Counted from the stretch's first letter, positions 17,343 to 25,465 are shown. The stretch is DNA of 64,000 nt from Anaerolineaceae bacterium (GCA_030653365.1 JAURZL010000012.1:83930-147929); one strand, 5' to 3'. Numbers and translations are program-made. The notes: generated from the letters alone by a model not told the origin.

Positions 17343-17750
17343 TTAGGGCTTTAGTTTTGCTTTGATCCCATTCAGGAAGTTCTTGGTCGAAGAAACTGGT
17401 GGTGCAACCTCCGGGGTAACTTCCTCAGCGGAAGGACCAACCTGATTGTGATAGATTTCCAGTTCCTGTTTCAATGCTTCCAGCCTGACTTTGGTGCTCA
17501 TTAATTCGGAGTCCAGTTCTTTAATCTTCTTTTTCTGGTTGTTGTTTTCCATCGTCCGCTTGACTTTTCCGGGTACGGAGACAAACTGGCTGATCAATAC
17601 ACCAGACAAAATCGCCAGCAAAACGACGAACGCCAATGATTGATTAATATCCCAAAACAGGAATGTCACGGTCACCAGAGCAGTGTTCTGAATAGTAAAT
17701 ACAACGGCGATCAAAGCGATGATCAGTGCTAAAACTAAGAATATTTGCAT
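17343..17750 (-). CDS. LapA-like (DUF1049) two-helix membrane protein with coiled coil
   Basis: 135 residues from ATG 17750, with GGAGG upstream. Two hydrophobic helices come first (about 1-22 and 36-58), with the family motif FTIQNTALVTVTFLFWDI between them. A charged coiled-coil follows (KKKIKELDSELMSTKVRLEALKQEL region, about 75-105), then a Pro-rich tail. In E. coli LapA works with LapB in the control of lipopolysaccharide assembly; outside that group the role is unknown. Confidence 0.85.
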   Translation of the reverse strand: MQIFLVLALIIALIAVVFTIQNTALVTVTFLFWDINQSLAFVVLLAILSGVLISQFVSVPGKVKRTMENNNQKKKIKELDSELMSTKVRLEALKQELEIYHNQVGPSAEEVTPEVAPPVSSTKNFLNGIKAKLKP

Positions 17751-17956
17751 AATGCCCTCCAATTTTCAGTAAACGATCCATTGAGACTGAATTTGCCTGT
17801 TCTGATCCATAGAAGTGGGGTTCAGATCATCGGCAAAGTTAGGTTTGATTTTATAGTTGCAATATTCAGACCAATTTTTCTATCTTTTCATACTAACCTG
17901 AAAACTGATCTTATTATAACCTTCTATTCGCAATCCAAAAAACAGGGTGGTACATA

Positions 17957-18010
17957 TCATCTCATTAAACCTGGGTTGGTGGGTGTTTATGGCAGGCATG
18001 TTAGCCAAAA
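17957..18010 (-). repeat. Dispersed hairpin-plus-tail repeat, copy C
   Basis: Reverse-strand copy: AAACACCCACCAACCC then AGGTTTAATGAGATG. The 5' hairpin arm is weaker than in copy B. It points toward the LapA-like gene on the minus strand. A TATAAT lies about 60 bp beyond it in the same direction. The rest of the gap 17751-18067 shows nothing else I can name. Confidence 0.75.
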
Positions 18011-18067
18011 ATACCAATACCGAAAAAATTGAAAAGATAGAGTGGTAAGGTAAAATTAGGGAAGAAA

Positions 18068-18856
18068 TTGGATCATTCAGAATTCAGGGAGATACCATTG
18101 GCACAACAAACGATCTGGCAGGAAAATTTCGAGGTTCGTTCACATGAGACCGATTTTGCGTTGCGATGGAAGCCGGCAGCTGTCCTTCGCATTATGGAAG
18201 AAATCACAGTGCATCATTCCTTTCACCTCGGGGTGGATTATTACAGCTTGAAAGCCATGAACCTTGCCTGGATACTGGTGCGTACCAAGATTCGTTTCTA
18301 TGAGTTCCCATCTGTTGGCACAAAAATCATCGCTCAAACCTGGCCACGCGGATGGCAACAGAAGATCTTCGGGATGCGTGACTATTCACTTGCCAATGAA
18401 AAGGGAAAATCGGTGGCACATGCCACCACAGCCTGGTTGCTGGTGAATACCAAAACCCACCGTTTTGTCAAACCCGAGACCCTCAGCGTGGCACTCCCGG
18501 ACAATGAGGGACGCTTCATTTTGGAGGAGACGCTCGACAAACTCACCCACCCAACCGGTTTCACCAAAGAGCACGTTTTTCAGGCAAACTATTCCAGCCT
18601 GGATCTGATGGGGCATGTCAATAATACCCAGTATGTCGATTGGCTCTGCGATTGCTTCCCAGTCTCGTTCTGGCGCAAGTACCAGTTCGAATGGCTGCAG
18701 ATAAACTATAGTAATGAGGTTAAACCTGAAGAGAGCATCAATATCACCATGACCGAACTAGCGGATCGTCCCGGTGTTTTCTCAGCTGTCGGCACCAACC
18801 TGACCAGCAACCTGATAGCCTTCGAAGCCCAGTTTGGCTTCAAACAATCCAGCTGA
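18068..18856 (+). CDS. Acyl-ACP thioesterase (FatA/FatB-like)
   Basis: 262 residues as given, from TTG 18068 with GGGAAG upstream. A second TTG at 18098 has a better-spaced GGAGA and would give 252 residues starting at the domain edge. It forms a double hot-dog fold. The first half contains RSHETDFALRWKPAAVLRIMEE, and the second half contains LDLMGHVNNTQYVDW near residue 180, matching the catalytic Asn/His region of plant and bacterial acyl-ACP thioesterases. It releases free fatty acids from acyl carrier protein and so sets chain length in membrane lipids. It is convergent with the peroxiredoxin, with a shared hairpin between. Confidence 0.9.
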   Translation: MDHSEFREIPLAQQTIWQENFEVRSHETDFALRWKPAAVLRIMEEITVHHSFHLGVDYYSLKAMNLAWILVRTKIRFYEFPSVGTKIIAQTWPRGWQQKIFGMRDYSLANEKGKSVAHATTAWLLVNTKTHRFVKPETLSVALPDNEGRFILEETLDKLTHPTGFTKEHVFQANYSSLDLMGHVNNTQYVDWLCDCFPVSFWRKYQFEWLQINYSNEVKPEESINITMTELADRPGVFSAVGTNLTSNLIAFEAQFGFKQSS

Positions 18857-18880
18857 TCTCAAATCATACAAAGCAAAAAC

Positions 18881-18917
18881 CGCCTGAATTAAAACAGACG
18901 GCTTTTATTGTTTTTAG
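18881..18917 (+). terminator. Terminator between thioesterase and peroxiredoxin
   Basis: An ACCGCCTG / CAGACGGC stem, with one mismatch, around an AATTAAAA loop is followed by CTTTTATTGTTTTT on the plus strand. A-rich sequence on the left side could let it work in both directions. Confidence 0.7.
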
Positions 18918-18936
18918 AATGTTGGGGTAATTGATA

Positions 18937-19644
18937 TTAGAATGCGTTTTCCACTTTCCAGACTTTCCAGACCTTACCGGCTAAATCTGGACCGGGTGTC
19001 AGGGTTGGTTTACCAGGGACCCAACCAGCTGGAGTGACTTCACCGGTGGCGACTACATGCTGGAAGGCGAGAACCTGTCGGATTAACTCGTTGACATTAC
19101 GTCCAACCTCTGGGGTCATCACTTCCATGGCGCGGATGTTAAAATCCGGGTCGATAAGGAAGCGTCCACGGATATCCACACCAGCATCTTCATCATAGAC
19201 ACCGTATACAGTGCCAACTCGTCCACCTGCATCAGAAAGTAGTGGGAAGGGAACGCCGCCCTCCACCATCTTGGAGAGTTCTTCTTCCTGCCAGATCTTA
19301 TGAGAGAAACGGCTATCGGTAGAAATTGCAATGAGTTCTACGCCCAGCTTCTGTAATTCTTGATATTTGACGGCAACTGCCGACAATTCAGTCGGTCAGA
19401 CAAAGGTGAAGTCACCAGGATAGAAACAGATGACAATCCATTTTCCTTTGTAATCCGATAAACGAACATTTTTAAATCCACCCTCAAAAAAAGCGCTCAG
19501 CTCAAAATCTGGAGCTGGTTTTCCAACTTTTGCTAACATTTTTGGTGCCTCCTTTTTGACTTGTGGTTGCTCTGTTGATGCTTCCGCTTTAGGAGTGATG
19601 ATCCCTGCGGAAGGTTTAACGCAACCATCTTTTGCTTCTGCCAT
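18937..19644 (-). CDS. Selenocysteine-containing peroxiredoxin (AhpC/PrxU type), in-frame TGA read as Sec
   Basis: Read through one TGA, this is a 235-residue AhpC/2-Cys-type peroxiredoxin. ATG 19644 has AAGGAGG upstream. A 36-residue Ala/Lys/Pro-rich extension precedes the fold. The active-site loop reads PGDFTFV-U-PTE with the UGA codon (19396-19398, residue 83) exactly at the peroxidatic Cys. The frame is continuous on both sides and downstream residues are fully conserved: [49 protein letters not shown]-like hairpin follows the UGA. The resolving Cys of typical 2-Cys enzymes (EVCPAGW) is Thr204 here (EVTPAGW); the only Cys residues are 8 and 73. It would reduce peroxides. Without Sec machinery it would be a broken gene, but decay placing a single stop at the catalytic codon is unlikely. 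Confidence 0.85.
19367..19386 (-). promoter_or_regulatory. Bacterial SECIS-like hairpin after the UGA
   Basis: In the mRNA, starting 10 nt after the UGA: UUG, U, CGGC, loop AGUU, GCCG, U, CAA. That is seven base pairs with one internal U-U mismatch and a tetraloop with G at its second position, 19 nt after the UGA. This fits the bacterial SECIS pattern (short stem, G in the first two loop positions, about 16-37 nt from the UGA). Competing folds exist in the same stretch. Confidence 0.7.
19396..19398 (-). other. Recoded UGA (selenocysteine codon)
   Basis: TGA on the minus strand at the position of the catalytic cysteine in the peroxiredoxin P-x-x-x-T-x-x-C motif. Confidence 0.8.
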
Positions 19645-19720
19645 AAAACCTCCTTTTTTCCCCAACATGAATTAAACGCTACAATCAGTATACTTTATTT
19701 CTACCAAAAAATAATAAAAT

Positions 19721-19740
19721 GTGACAAATAAAATTGTCAC
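19721..19740. promoter_or_regulatory. Inverted repeat between peroxiredoxin and MGMT genes
   Basis: GTGACAAATAAAATTGTCAC has perfect 7-bp arms around six bases. It lies 77 bp before the peroxiredoxin start and 80 bp before the divergent MGMT start, where an operator for either gene would sit. The regulator is unknown; it does not match the PerR box I know. Confidence 0.55.
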
Positions 19741-19820
19741 TGAGGACAAATATCAGAAAGTTGTTAAGAAAGCTTATAATATTTCTTAAGCAAAGTTTCT
19801 TATTCCAAATGAGGTTGACA

Positions 19821-20339
19821 ATGATTCACTTAACACAATTTCACAGTCCCTTGGGCACATTGCTGGCAATGGCTCAACCTGAAGGGATCGTTCGACTGGA
19901 CTTTCTTGATGAGAAACTTGACGAAGATGGCCTTCGAACAAAAGCATTGAAATGCGCATCACAAGATGAAATCTCCCTGCAACGGATTCCACTCCTGGAC
20001 GATCTTGGCAGACAGCTGGCAGCCTTTTTCTCTGGCAAACGCAGACATTTCGATGTGCCTCTCTGCTTACACGGAACGACCTTCCAACGTCAGGTCTGGG
20101 ATGCTTTACTCACCATTCCATATGGATCAACAATCTCCTATGGTCAGCTGGCTGTCAAGGTAGGCAGAACCAGTGCGGGACAGAGCCGCGCCGTCGCGAA
20201 CGCCAATGCCCGCAACCCGATCGCCATCATCGTGCCCTGCCACCGCGTCATCGGTTCCGACGACAGCCTGACAGGCTATGCTGGTGGCATCTGGCGCAAA
20301 CAGGCGCTCCTCGTCCTCGAAGGCGCGCGATTATTATAA
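19821..20339 (+). CDS. ogt: Methylated-DNA--[protein]-cysteine S-methyltransferase
   Basis: 172 residues from ATG 19821, chosen for GAGG 7 nt upstream and because the protein then begins at the family N-terminus (MIHLTQFHSPLGTLLAM). The active site is IIVPCHRVIG with acceptor Cys140. TTFQRQVWDALLTIPYGSTISYG near 90 is the DNA-binding helix-turn-helix region. It repairs O6-alkylguanine by suicidal alkyl transfer. The last third is clearly richer in G+C than the first part, a trend that continues into the next gene. Confidence 0.95.
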   Translation: MIHLTQFHSPLGTLLAMAQPEGIVRLDFLDEKLDEDGLRTKALKCASQDEISLQRIPLLDDLGRQLAAFFSGKRRHFDVPLCLHGTTFQRQVWDALLTIPYGSTISYGQLAVKVGRTSAGQSRAVANANARNPIAIIVPCHRVIGSDDSLTGYAGGIWRKQALLVLEGARLL

Positions 20340-20480
20340 AACCTGTGTTGGATTCAATCATCAAATAAAACCCATCCATGCCCCTTGGTGTTGCCGCGTT
20401 GTTTTGTTTCTTTCAGCTATTGGCTAATCAGCATATAATATTTCTAACACATCCCTAATCTACCGCAAATCTACGAACCA

Positions 20481-21815
20481 TTGAACCAATCACCCCTCCC
20501 CATCAAACGCCCCACCGGCATGCTCGGTCTGACCATTGTCCTTGTAGGACAGGCAGTCTCGATTCTCGCCTCCAGTATGACCGGCTTCGCCCTTTCCATC
20601 TGGGTCTTCCAGAAAACCAGCAGTGCCACCTCCCTTGGCATCATGACCACCGCCTTCACCTTGCCATACCTGCTCATTATTCCCCTCGCCGGCGTCCTGG
20701 TTGACCGCTACAATCGCAAACTTATGATGGCGGTCAGTGACCTGGCAGCCGGGCTGGGCACCCTTGCCATCCTCGTCCTGCACCTCACCGGTAACCTCGA
20801 GGTCTGGCATTTCTATGTCGTCAACGTCATCATCGGGCTCGGAAACGCCTTCCAATGGCCTGCCTACTCTGCTGCCATTACGACCATGGTCACTAAAGAT
20901 CAATACGGGCGCGCCAACGGTATGATGTCCCTCGTCCAGGCTGGTCCCGGCGTCATCGCACCCCTCCTCGCTGGAGCCCTCCTGCCGTTCATCGAACTAC
21001 AGGGCATTCTCATCATCGACGTGATCACCTTCCTCTTCGCAATAGGCGTTCTCATGCTCGTCCACGTCCCACCCCCCATCCAAACTGCCGACGGAAAGGC
21101 AGGCAAAGGCAACTTCTGGCACGAAGCCACCTTCGGCTTCAAATACATCTTCCAGCGCAAACCCATGCTCGCCTACGTCATCCTAATATTTATAGCAAAC
21201 CTCTTCCTCGGCTTCCCCAACAGCGTCCACGTTCCGATGGTGCTCCTACGCACTGGCAACGACAGCCTCATCCTTGGATCTGTCCAAACCGCCGGTGCCA
21301 TCTCCTGGACAATCGGTTCTCTCGTCATGAGTGCCTGGGGCGGACCCAAACGGCGTATCTACGGCACCCTCTTCGGCTGGATGTTTTACTGCCTCTTTGG
21401 CAATGTCCTCTTTGCTCTGGGACAGGGACTCGCCTCCTGGGTACCTCTTATCCTGCTTGCCGGGCTTGGCTCTAATGTGGGCATCGCCACCAGCCAGGCA
21501 ATTCTCCAGGCAAAAGTCGCGCCAGATGTGCAAGGCCGCGTCTTCTCCGCCCGCCGCCTGCTCACTTGGTTTCCCGATACTTTCACCCCCATTCTCGGCG
21601 GACTGCTCGCCGATCACATCATGGAACCGGCCATGCGCTCCCAGACCTGGCTTGCCAACACCTTCGGCTGGCTGGTCGGGACCAAACCCGGTTCCGGGAT
21701 GGCGTTAATCATGCTCATCGCTGGTATCCTCATGCTCCTCACCATGTTCGTAGGCTACCTGATCCCCAGCATCCGCAACATGGAGGACTTGTTACCGGAT
21801 CACGAACAAGGATAA
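20481..21815 (+). CDS. MFS transporter, MFS_3/enterobactin-exporter-like
   Basis: A 444-residue, 12-helix transporter starting at TTG 20481; ATG 20520 is an alternative. PLAGVLVDRYNRKLMMAVSD near residue 75 is the helix 2-3 signature of the major facilitator superfamily, and NAFQWPAYSAAITTMV near 125 is typical of EntS-like and macrolide-efflux-like members. The substrate is unknown. Codon use is strongly C/G-ending, unlike most neighbours, so the gene may have a different history. It has no partner gene nearby. Confidence 0.88.
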   Translation: MNQSPLPIKRPTGMLGLTIVLVGQAVSILASSMTGFALSIWVFQKTSSATSLGIMTTAFTLPYLLIIPLAGVLVDRYNRKLMMAVSDLAAGLGTLAILVLHLTGNLEVWHFYVVNVIIGLGNAFQWPAYSAAITTMVTKDQYGRANGMMSLVQAGPGVIAPLLAGALLPFIELQGILIIDVITFLFAIGVLMLVHVPPPIQTADGKAGKGNFWHEATFGFKYIFQRKPMLAYVILIFIANLFLGFPNSVHVPMVLLRTGNDSLILGSVQTAGAISWTIGSLVMSAWGGPKRRIYGTLFGWMFYCLFGNVLFALGQGLASWVPLILLAGLGSNVGIATSQAILQAKVAPDVQGRVFSARRLLTWFPDTFTPILGGLLADHIMEPAMRSQTWLANTFGWLVGTKPGSGMALIMLIAGILMLLTMFVGYLIPSIRNMEDLLPDHEQG

Positions 21816-21843
21816 ATGATAGGCAAAAGGTGGAAGAAAAAAG

Positions 21844-21892
21844 GGAAAGGTGAGCTTTTGCGAATTAGCACACCTTTCCTTAAGTCTATTTT
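21844..21892 (+). terminator. Terminator of the MFS gene
   Basis: GGAAAGGTG (21844-21852) pairs with CACCTTTCC (21871-21879), followed by TTAAGTCTATTTTTC. The loop of 18 nt is long and contains a smaller possible stem. Confidence 0.6.
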
Positions 21893-21985
21893 TCTTTCAT
21901 AGGCACTTCTCCATACAGATTTTCGCCAACAACCACGAAGTGCCCAGAAGGTGTATCAGCTTTAAGCTTTGCGCTTTTAGCTAAC

Positions 21986-22894
21986 CTAATATTTATATTC
22001 CTTCTCCATTTTGTCTTCGTCCTTCAGAGGAACCACATACCAGACATCATTCACCCCTTGCCCATTGGTATCACCAGGATTGGCATCACCACCCCAATAG
22101 TAGAGTGGAATTTTTTTGTAAGTCACGATCAAAGAACCATCCGGTAATCGGGCATTCCCCAGCAAGCTGGCATCTAGCCCTTCCCCAACCGTCACATTGC
22201 CATCATCAATCAGGGGGGGCCATGATTCCAGGCATGCACCCGCACAATTGGATTTGTTAGAACCGTCCTGTGTGAACAGGTAGAGTGTCATGCCGTTACC
22301 ATCCACCAGAATTTGCCCAAATTCAGGATGGTCTGCAACCTCGATCATCACCTCACTGGAAGCAGCTTCAGGCATCGTTACCCCAATCGGTTCGCCTTCC
22401 GGGGAGACTACATACCAGACTTTATTGACGTCCTGCCCGGTAGCATCCCCCGCTTTGGTATCGCCAACCCAATAATAGAGTGGCATTTTGTTATAGGTGA
22501 CAATCATCGATCCATCCGGTAATGCAGCACTACCCAGTAAGCTGGCATCAACTCCTTCTCCAACAGTCACATTGCCATCATCAACCAATGGCGGCCAGGC
22601 AGCCAGACAGTCTCCCGCACAGTTGGACTTATCTGGTTCGTCAATTGTGAACATATACAGGGTCATGCCGTTACCATCCACCAGGATTTGCCCAAGATTT
22701 GGATGGGTTGCCACTTCAATGCTGACACCCATCTCCTCAGCCTCTTCCATTGGGATAACGTCAACTGGAGCTGCATCCGGTAAGTCACCAGTTACCGGAA
22801 CTACCACCGGTTGACAGGCAGCCAGTGTCAGTGCTGTGAGCACCAATAAGCCAATTAATTGTACAGGTATTTTAGAAAGGTTTCTTTTCATCAT
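21986..22894 (-). CDS. Lipoprotein with two COG4315-type secreted repeats
   Basis: A 302-residue lipoprotein: signal peptide with lipobox LAAC, Cys27. After a short acidic linker there are two near-identical domains of about 115 residues. Each runs from a HPNLGQILVDGNGMTLYMFT-type start through KSNCAGDCLAAWPPL to GDTKAGDATGQDVNKVWYVV. This is the secreted repeat of unknown function (PF03640 type), often found in electron-transfer or stress-related surface proteins. Each repeat has a conserved Cys pair. GGAG precedes the ATG. It lies downstream, on the same strand, of the anti-sigma and sigma genes and may be controlled by them (inference). Confidence 0.85.
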   Translation of the reverse strand: MMKRNLSKIPVQLIGLLVLTALTLAACQPVVVPVTGDLPDAAPVDVIPMEEAEEMGVSIEVATHPNLGQILVDGNGMTLYMFTIDEPDKSNCAGDCLAAWPPLVDDGNVTVGEGVDASLLGSAALPDGSMIVTYNKMPLYYWVGDTKAGDATGQDVNKVWYVVSPEGEPIGVTMPEAASSEVMIEVADHPEFGQILVDGNGMTLYLFTQDGSNKSNCAGACLESWPPLIDDGNVTVGEGLDASLLGNARLPDGSLIVTYKKIPLYYWGGDANPGDTNGQGVNDVWYVVPLKDEDKMEKEYKY

Positions 22895-23033
22895 TTATTT
22901 CTCCTTTTCAGTCAATCTTCGGGCAATTGCCTTCTGATCTTTAGTTAACAATACGGACAATCAGGCTAATTGGATCATATTTATCTTATTAATCTTTTGA
23001 GATTCCAATTTTGTAAGTGAGTGGTTTATGGAT

Positions 23034-23057
23034 AAAAAAAGAGCCTTCAAAAGGCTC
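23034..23057 (-). terminator. Terminator of the anti-sigma gene
   Basis: GAGCCTT (23041-23047) and AAGGCTC (23051-23057) with a short loop, followed on the minus strand by seven T. It lies 38 bp past the anti-sigma stop, so the sigma/anti-sigma unit ends here and the lipoprotein gene has its own promoter. Confidence 0.85.
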
Positions 23058-23094
23058 ATACTGATGCTGAGAAAATCCCTCTCAAAATAACAGA

Positions 23095-23865
23095 CTACAA
23101 CTCACCACCCAATACTTTTTCCCCGGTGGGCTGTGGGCTGCCACCTTGCGGTTCGATGGTGATTCCAAACGACTGAAATGAATCCAGCGGTTGATCTGCG
23201 GAAACTAAAAGGTTGCCATAACCGGTCTCGTTGACAGAGAATACTCCGCCACTGGTACGAATCCCATCCCTGATTAACCAGATCTGGTATTGTTGATCTG
23301 CTTCCAGAAGCGGTGCATGCGTCACAGCCAATGATCCGTAATTCTGGTTTTTGAATACCATCACATATCCACTTGTTTCAGGGGCGATGTCGCTGCCCTC
23401 CAGCCGGATGACCTGCATATATCCTGATGGTAACTGGGCCTGCAATTCATTCACCTGCTGACGAAGAAGGTAATAGTTGACACCGAAAAAGAGAATGACC
23501 ACGAGAGTGAGCAAACCAAAAACCACACCGGCAGGGTGTCTGAAAAAGTTGTGAAGTAAATCCCAAAAAGCCATTTGTGGGGTTGTTGTATTATCCGTCC
23601 TGAATTGGCTATTTAAAGCTGCCTGGTTTACCTTTTGGAGTACTTTTGTTTTTAATCCGGGGGCTGGTATTTTCTGGGACGCAGCCAATGCCAGCTGACC
23701 GACAGTCTCGGCATACGCAGCTTGTTTCTGTTGGCAAGTTGTGCATATGCTTAAATGCTCGGATACCGTCAACATTTCTGCATCGTCGAGGATCCCCAGG
23801 GAATAGCATGGCAACAAATCAAAAACATGCTCTTCAGCCATTAATTCAGTTTCTCCATTCATCAT
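23095..23865 (-). CDS. Membrane anti-sigma factor, RskA-type
   Basis: 256 residues. The N-terminal zinc anti-sigma domain has HLSICTTC (H-x3-C-x2-C) near residue 37. A single helix GVVFGLLTLVVILFFGVNYYL near 115-135 crosses the membrane. The outer part is an RskA_C domain with YVMVFKNQNYGSLAVTHAPL and YQIWLIRDG. It would hold the ECF sigma factor encoded upstream inactive until a signal outside the membrane triggers release. The gap to the sigma gene is 71 bp. Confidence 0.9.
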   Translation of the reverse strand: MMNGETELMAEEHVFDLLPCYSLGILDDAEMLTVSEHLSICTTCQQKQAAYAETVGQLALAASQKIPAPGLKTKVLQKVNQAALNSQFRTDNTTTPQMAFWDLLHNFFRHPAGVVFGLLTLVVILFFGVNYYLLRQQVNELQAQLPSGYMQVIRLEGSDIAPETSGYVMVFKNQNYGSLAVTHAPLLEADQQYQIWLIRDGIRTSGGVFSVNETGYGNLLVSADQPLDSFQSFGITIEPQGGSPQPTGEKVLGGEL

Positions 23866-23936
23866 TATTCAAACAAATATGCACAAACTTTGCTATTAGA
23901 ATATACGGATTAAATTGATGGTTGGATGTTTTCATA

Positions 23937-24581
23937 TTAAGAAGGTTCAATCATTCCCATTTCCAGAAAAGTATCATGCAATTTCTGCATTGCGAGGCGA
24001 ATACGCGACTTAACTGTCCCTAATGGTTCTCCCAAAGTATTCGCGATCTGGCTGTGCGACAGACCTTTAAAATATGCCAGACTTAATACCAGTCGCTGAT
24101 CCACAGGCAAGTCGGTGACCATCTGACGTATGACTTGCTGCTCTATCGACCTTTCAATCTGGTTTTCCAGTCCTTCCACTGCGGGAATCCCGATATTTGT
24201 TTCCTTTCCCTCTTCTTCCAGCCAATCCACCCTATTCCGTTCTGGACGGACACTGCGGCGACGCAGTTCATCGATGGCTCGATGACGGGCAATGCTCACC
24301 AACCAGGTACTGACTTTGGATAATTGAGAACGATAGCTCTGCGCACCTTCGCACGCTCGCACAAAGACGTCCTGGGTGATCTCCTCAGCGGTTTCCCTAT
24401 CACCTACCAGATGAAAGGCAACACTGAATACCAGGCGTCCATAGCGATTATAAAGTGTGCTAATTGCTTCATTAAGGGTTGATTCGGAAGTTGATTTTCC
24501 GAAGGATAATGCGATCATCTCCATTACAGCCGCATCTTCAAGGGAAGAAAAATCCAAAAGATTCCTTTCTACATCCACCAT
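23937..24581 (-). CDS. ECF RNA polymerase sigma factor, SigK-like
   Basis: 214 residues. Region 2 contains YNRYGRLVFSVAFHLVGDRETAEEITQDVFVRA near 46-78 and WLVSIARHRAIDELRRR near 92-108. Region 4 contains LPVDQRLVLSLAYFKGLSHSQIA followed by LGEPLGTVKSRIRLAMQKL. This is the architecture of ECF factors paired with RskA-type anti-sigmas. A TATAAT (24597-24602, minus strand) lies 15 nt before the ATG. The N-terminal 40 residues are longer than usual and the start is not certain. Confidence 0.93.
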   Translation of the reverse strand: MVDVERNLLDFSSLEDAAVMEMIALSFGKSTSESTLNEAISTLYNRYGRLVFSVAFHLVGDRETAEEITQDVFVRACEGAQSYRSQLSKVSTWLVSIARHRAIDELRRRSVRPERNRVDWLEEEGKETNIGIPAVEGLENQIERSIEQQVIRQMVTDLPVDQRLVLSLAYFKGLSHSQIANTLGEPLGTVKSRIRLAMQKLHDTFLEMGMIEPS

Positions 24582-24723
24582 TGAAATTATTTTGCCATTA
24601 TAGCACTCTGAAAATGAAATAAAACCTTCTGAATAAGATTCTTAGGACCTATTGTTTACTGATAAGAGAAACCAAATAGCCATCTGACTGTGAAATTTCA
24701 TAAGGTGCTAAGGTTTTTGGGAC

Positions 24724-24759
24724 AAAAAAAACAGGGGAAGTTCCCGGAACTGCCCCTGT
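24724..24759 (-). terminator. Strong rho-independent terminator
   Basis: ACAGGGG-AAGTTCC / GGAACT-GCCCCTGT forms a long stem (24731-24759), followed on the minus strand by a run of T (24724-24730). It ends transcription of the small gene at 24790-25137. Confidence 0.9.
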
Positions 24760-24789
24760 CAACTTAATGGTTTATTGCTTTAATAACCC

Positions 24790-25137
24790 CTAAAAACGTT
24801 TTGATCCTGATTTCTTTTGTGCTTTGGATACGCTAAACCGATTCTCCTCCACCGGGTCCAAAACAAATCGTGGTGGATTCCCTTGTGGCCAGGGTGCTAA
24901 TCCTCTTTCTCTTAGCCACTTGCCAATTATCGGGCTGATCACCTCACGGCAGTCTTCACTCCAAAAACTTTCTTTGTTGAGCGTGACTTCAGAGGGTTGT
25001 GGTTCGCCTTCTAATTCGAGCAGAATGACATCCCATTCAGGTTTGAAATGCTCGTCTCGATCCGTAACTGAAACCCGAAAACCATAGCCAGACCCATTGC
25101 GGCTATGAGCACCATTATTATAAGCAGTAACAATCAT
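24790..25137 (-). CDS. Hypothetical protein, 115 residues
   Basis: Start ATG 25137 with GGAGGAAATT directly upstream. I do not recognise a family. Visible features: an N-terminal Asn/Gly/Ser-rich stretch (AYNNGAHSRNGSGYGFRV), acidic strands (DVILLELEGE), a WSEDCREVISPIIGKWLRERG helix with the only Cys, and a basic C-terminus (KAQKKSGSKRF). It has its own strong terminator, and a copy of the dispersed repeat lies upstream pointing at it. Expression as a single small gene seems likely. Confidence 0.7.
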   Translation of the reverse strand: MIVTAYNNGAHSRNGSGYGFRVSVTDRDEHFKPEWDVILLELEGEPQPSEVTLNKESFWSEDCREVISPIIGKWLRERGLAPWPQGNPPRFVLDPVEENRFSVSKAQKKSGSKRF

Positions 25138-25203
25138 AATTTCCTCCAATTCACCAGAATAACGTACCCCTTCTCCCCTATAGTTATAACAAAAAACTGT
25201 ATT

Positions 25204-25263
25204 ATTTCAATAAAACGGGATTAGTGGGAGTTTTTGTAGGGTTTTTCCCAGATTAAAACTCCC
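25204..25263 (-). repeat. Dispersed hairpin-plus-tail repeat, copy G
   Basis: Reverse-strand copy: a GGGAGTTTTAATCTGGG arm, an AAAAACTCCC arm, then the tail CACTAATCCCGTTTTATTGA. It points toward the small gene at 24790-25137. Within and just after the tail is TTGAAA-16-TATAAC, a fair promoter. The remaining gap up to 25465 contains only short AGCTGTGAGC/CAGTGAGCTGTCAG-type inverted stretches. Confidence 0.7.
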
Positions 25264-25465
25264 AGACCGTAAAGATGAAAAAATACATAAAACGTATCAA
25301 TCATTCCTAATTGTACAACAACCTAAAAAATCCTTAGTATCCCTTTAGGGAATGATCCTTCCACTCGCCAGCTGTGAGCAGTGAGCTGTCAGACGTCAGC
25401 TTGAACAATAGTATAATAACCTTAGCTTTCACTAAATTAATCAATAGCACTTACAGGGAAAAATT

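Noticed and set aside
18937..19386. A stand-alone short peroxiredoxin gene starting at TTG 19386
   Set aside because: No ribosome site, it would lack the active site, and it is in frame with the upstream half across one TGA.
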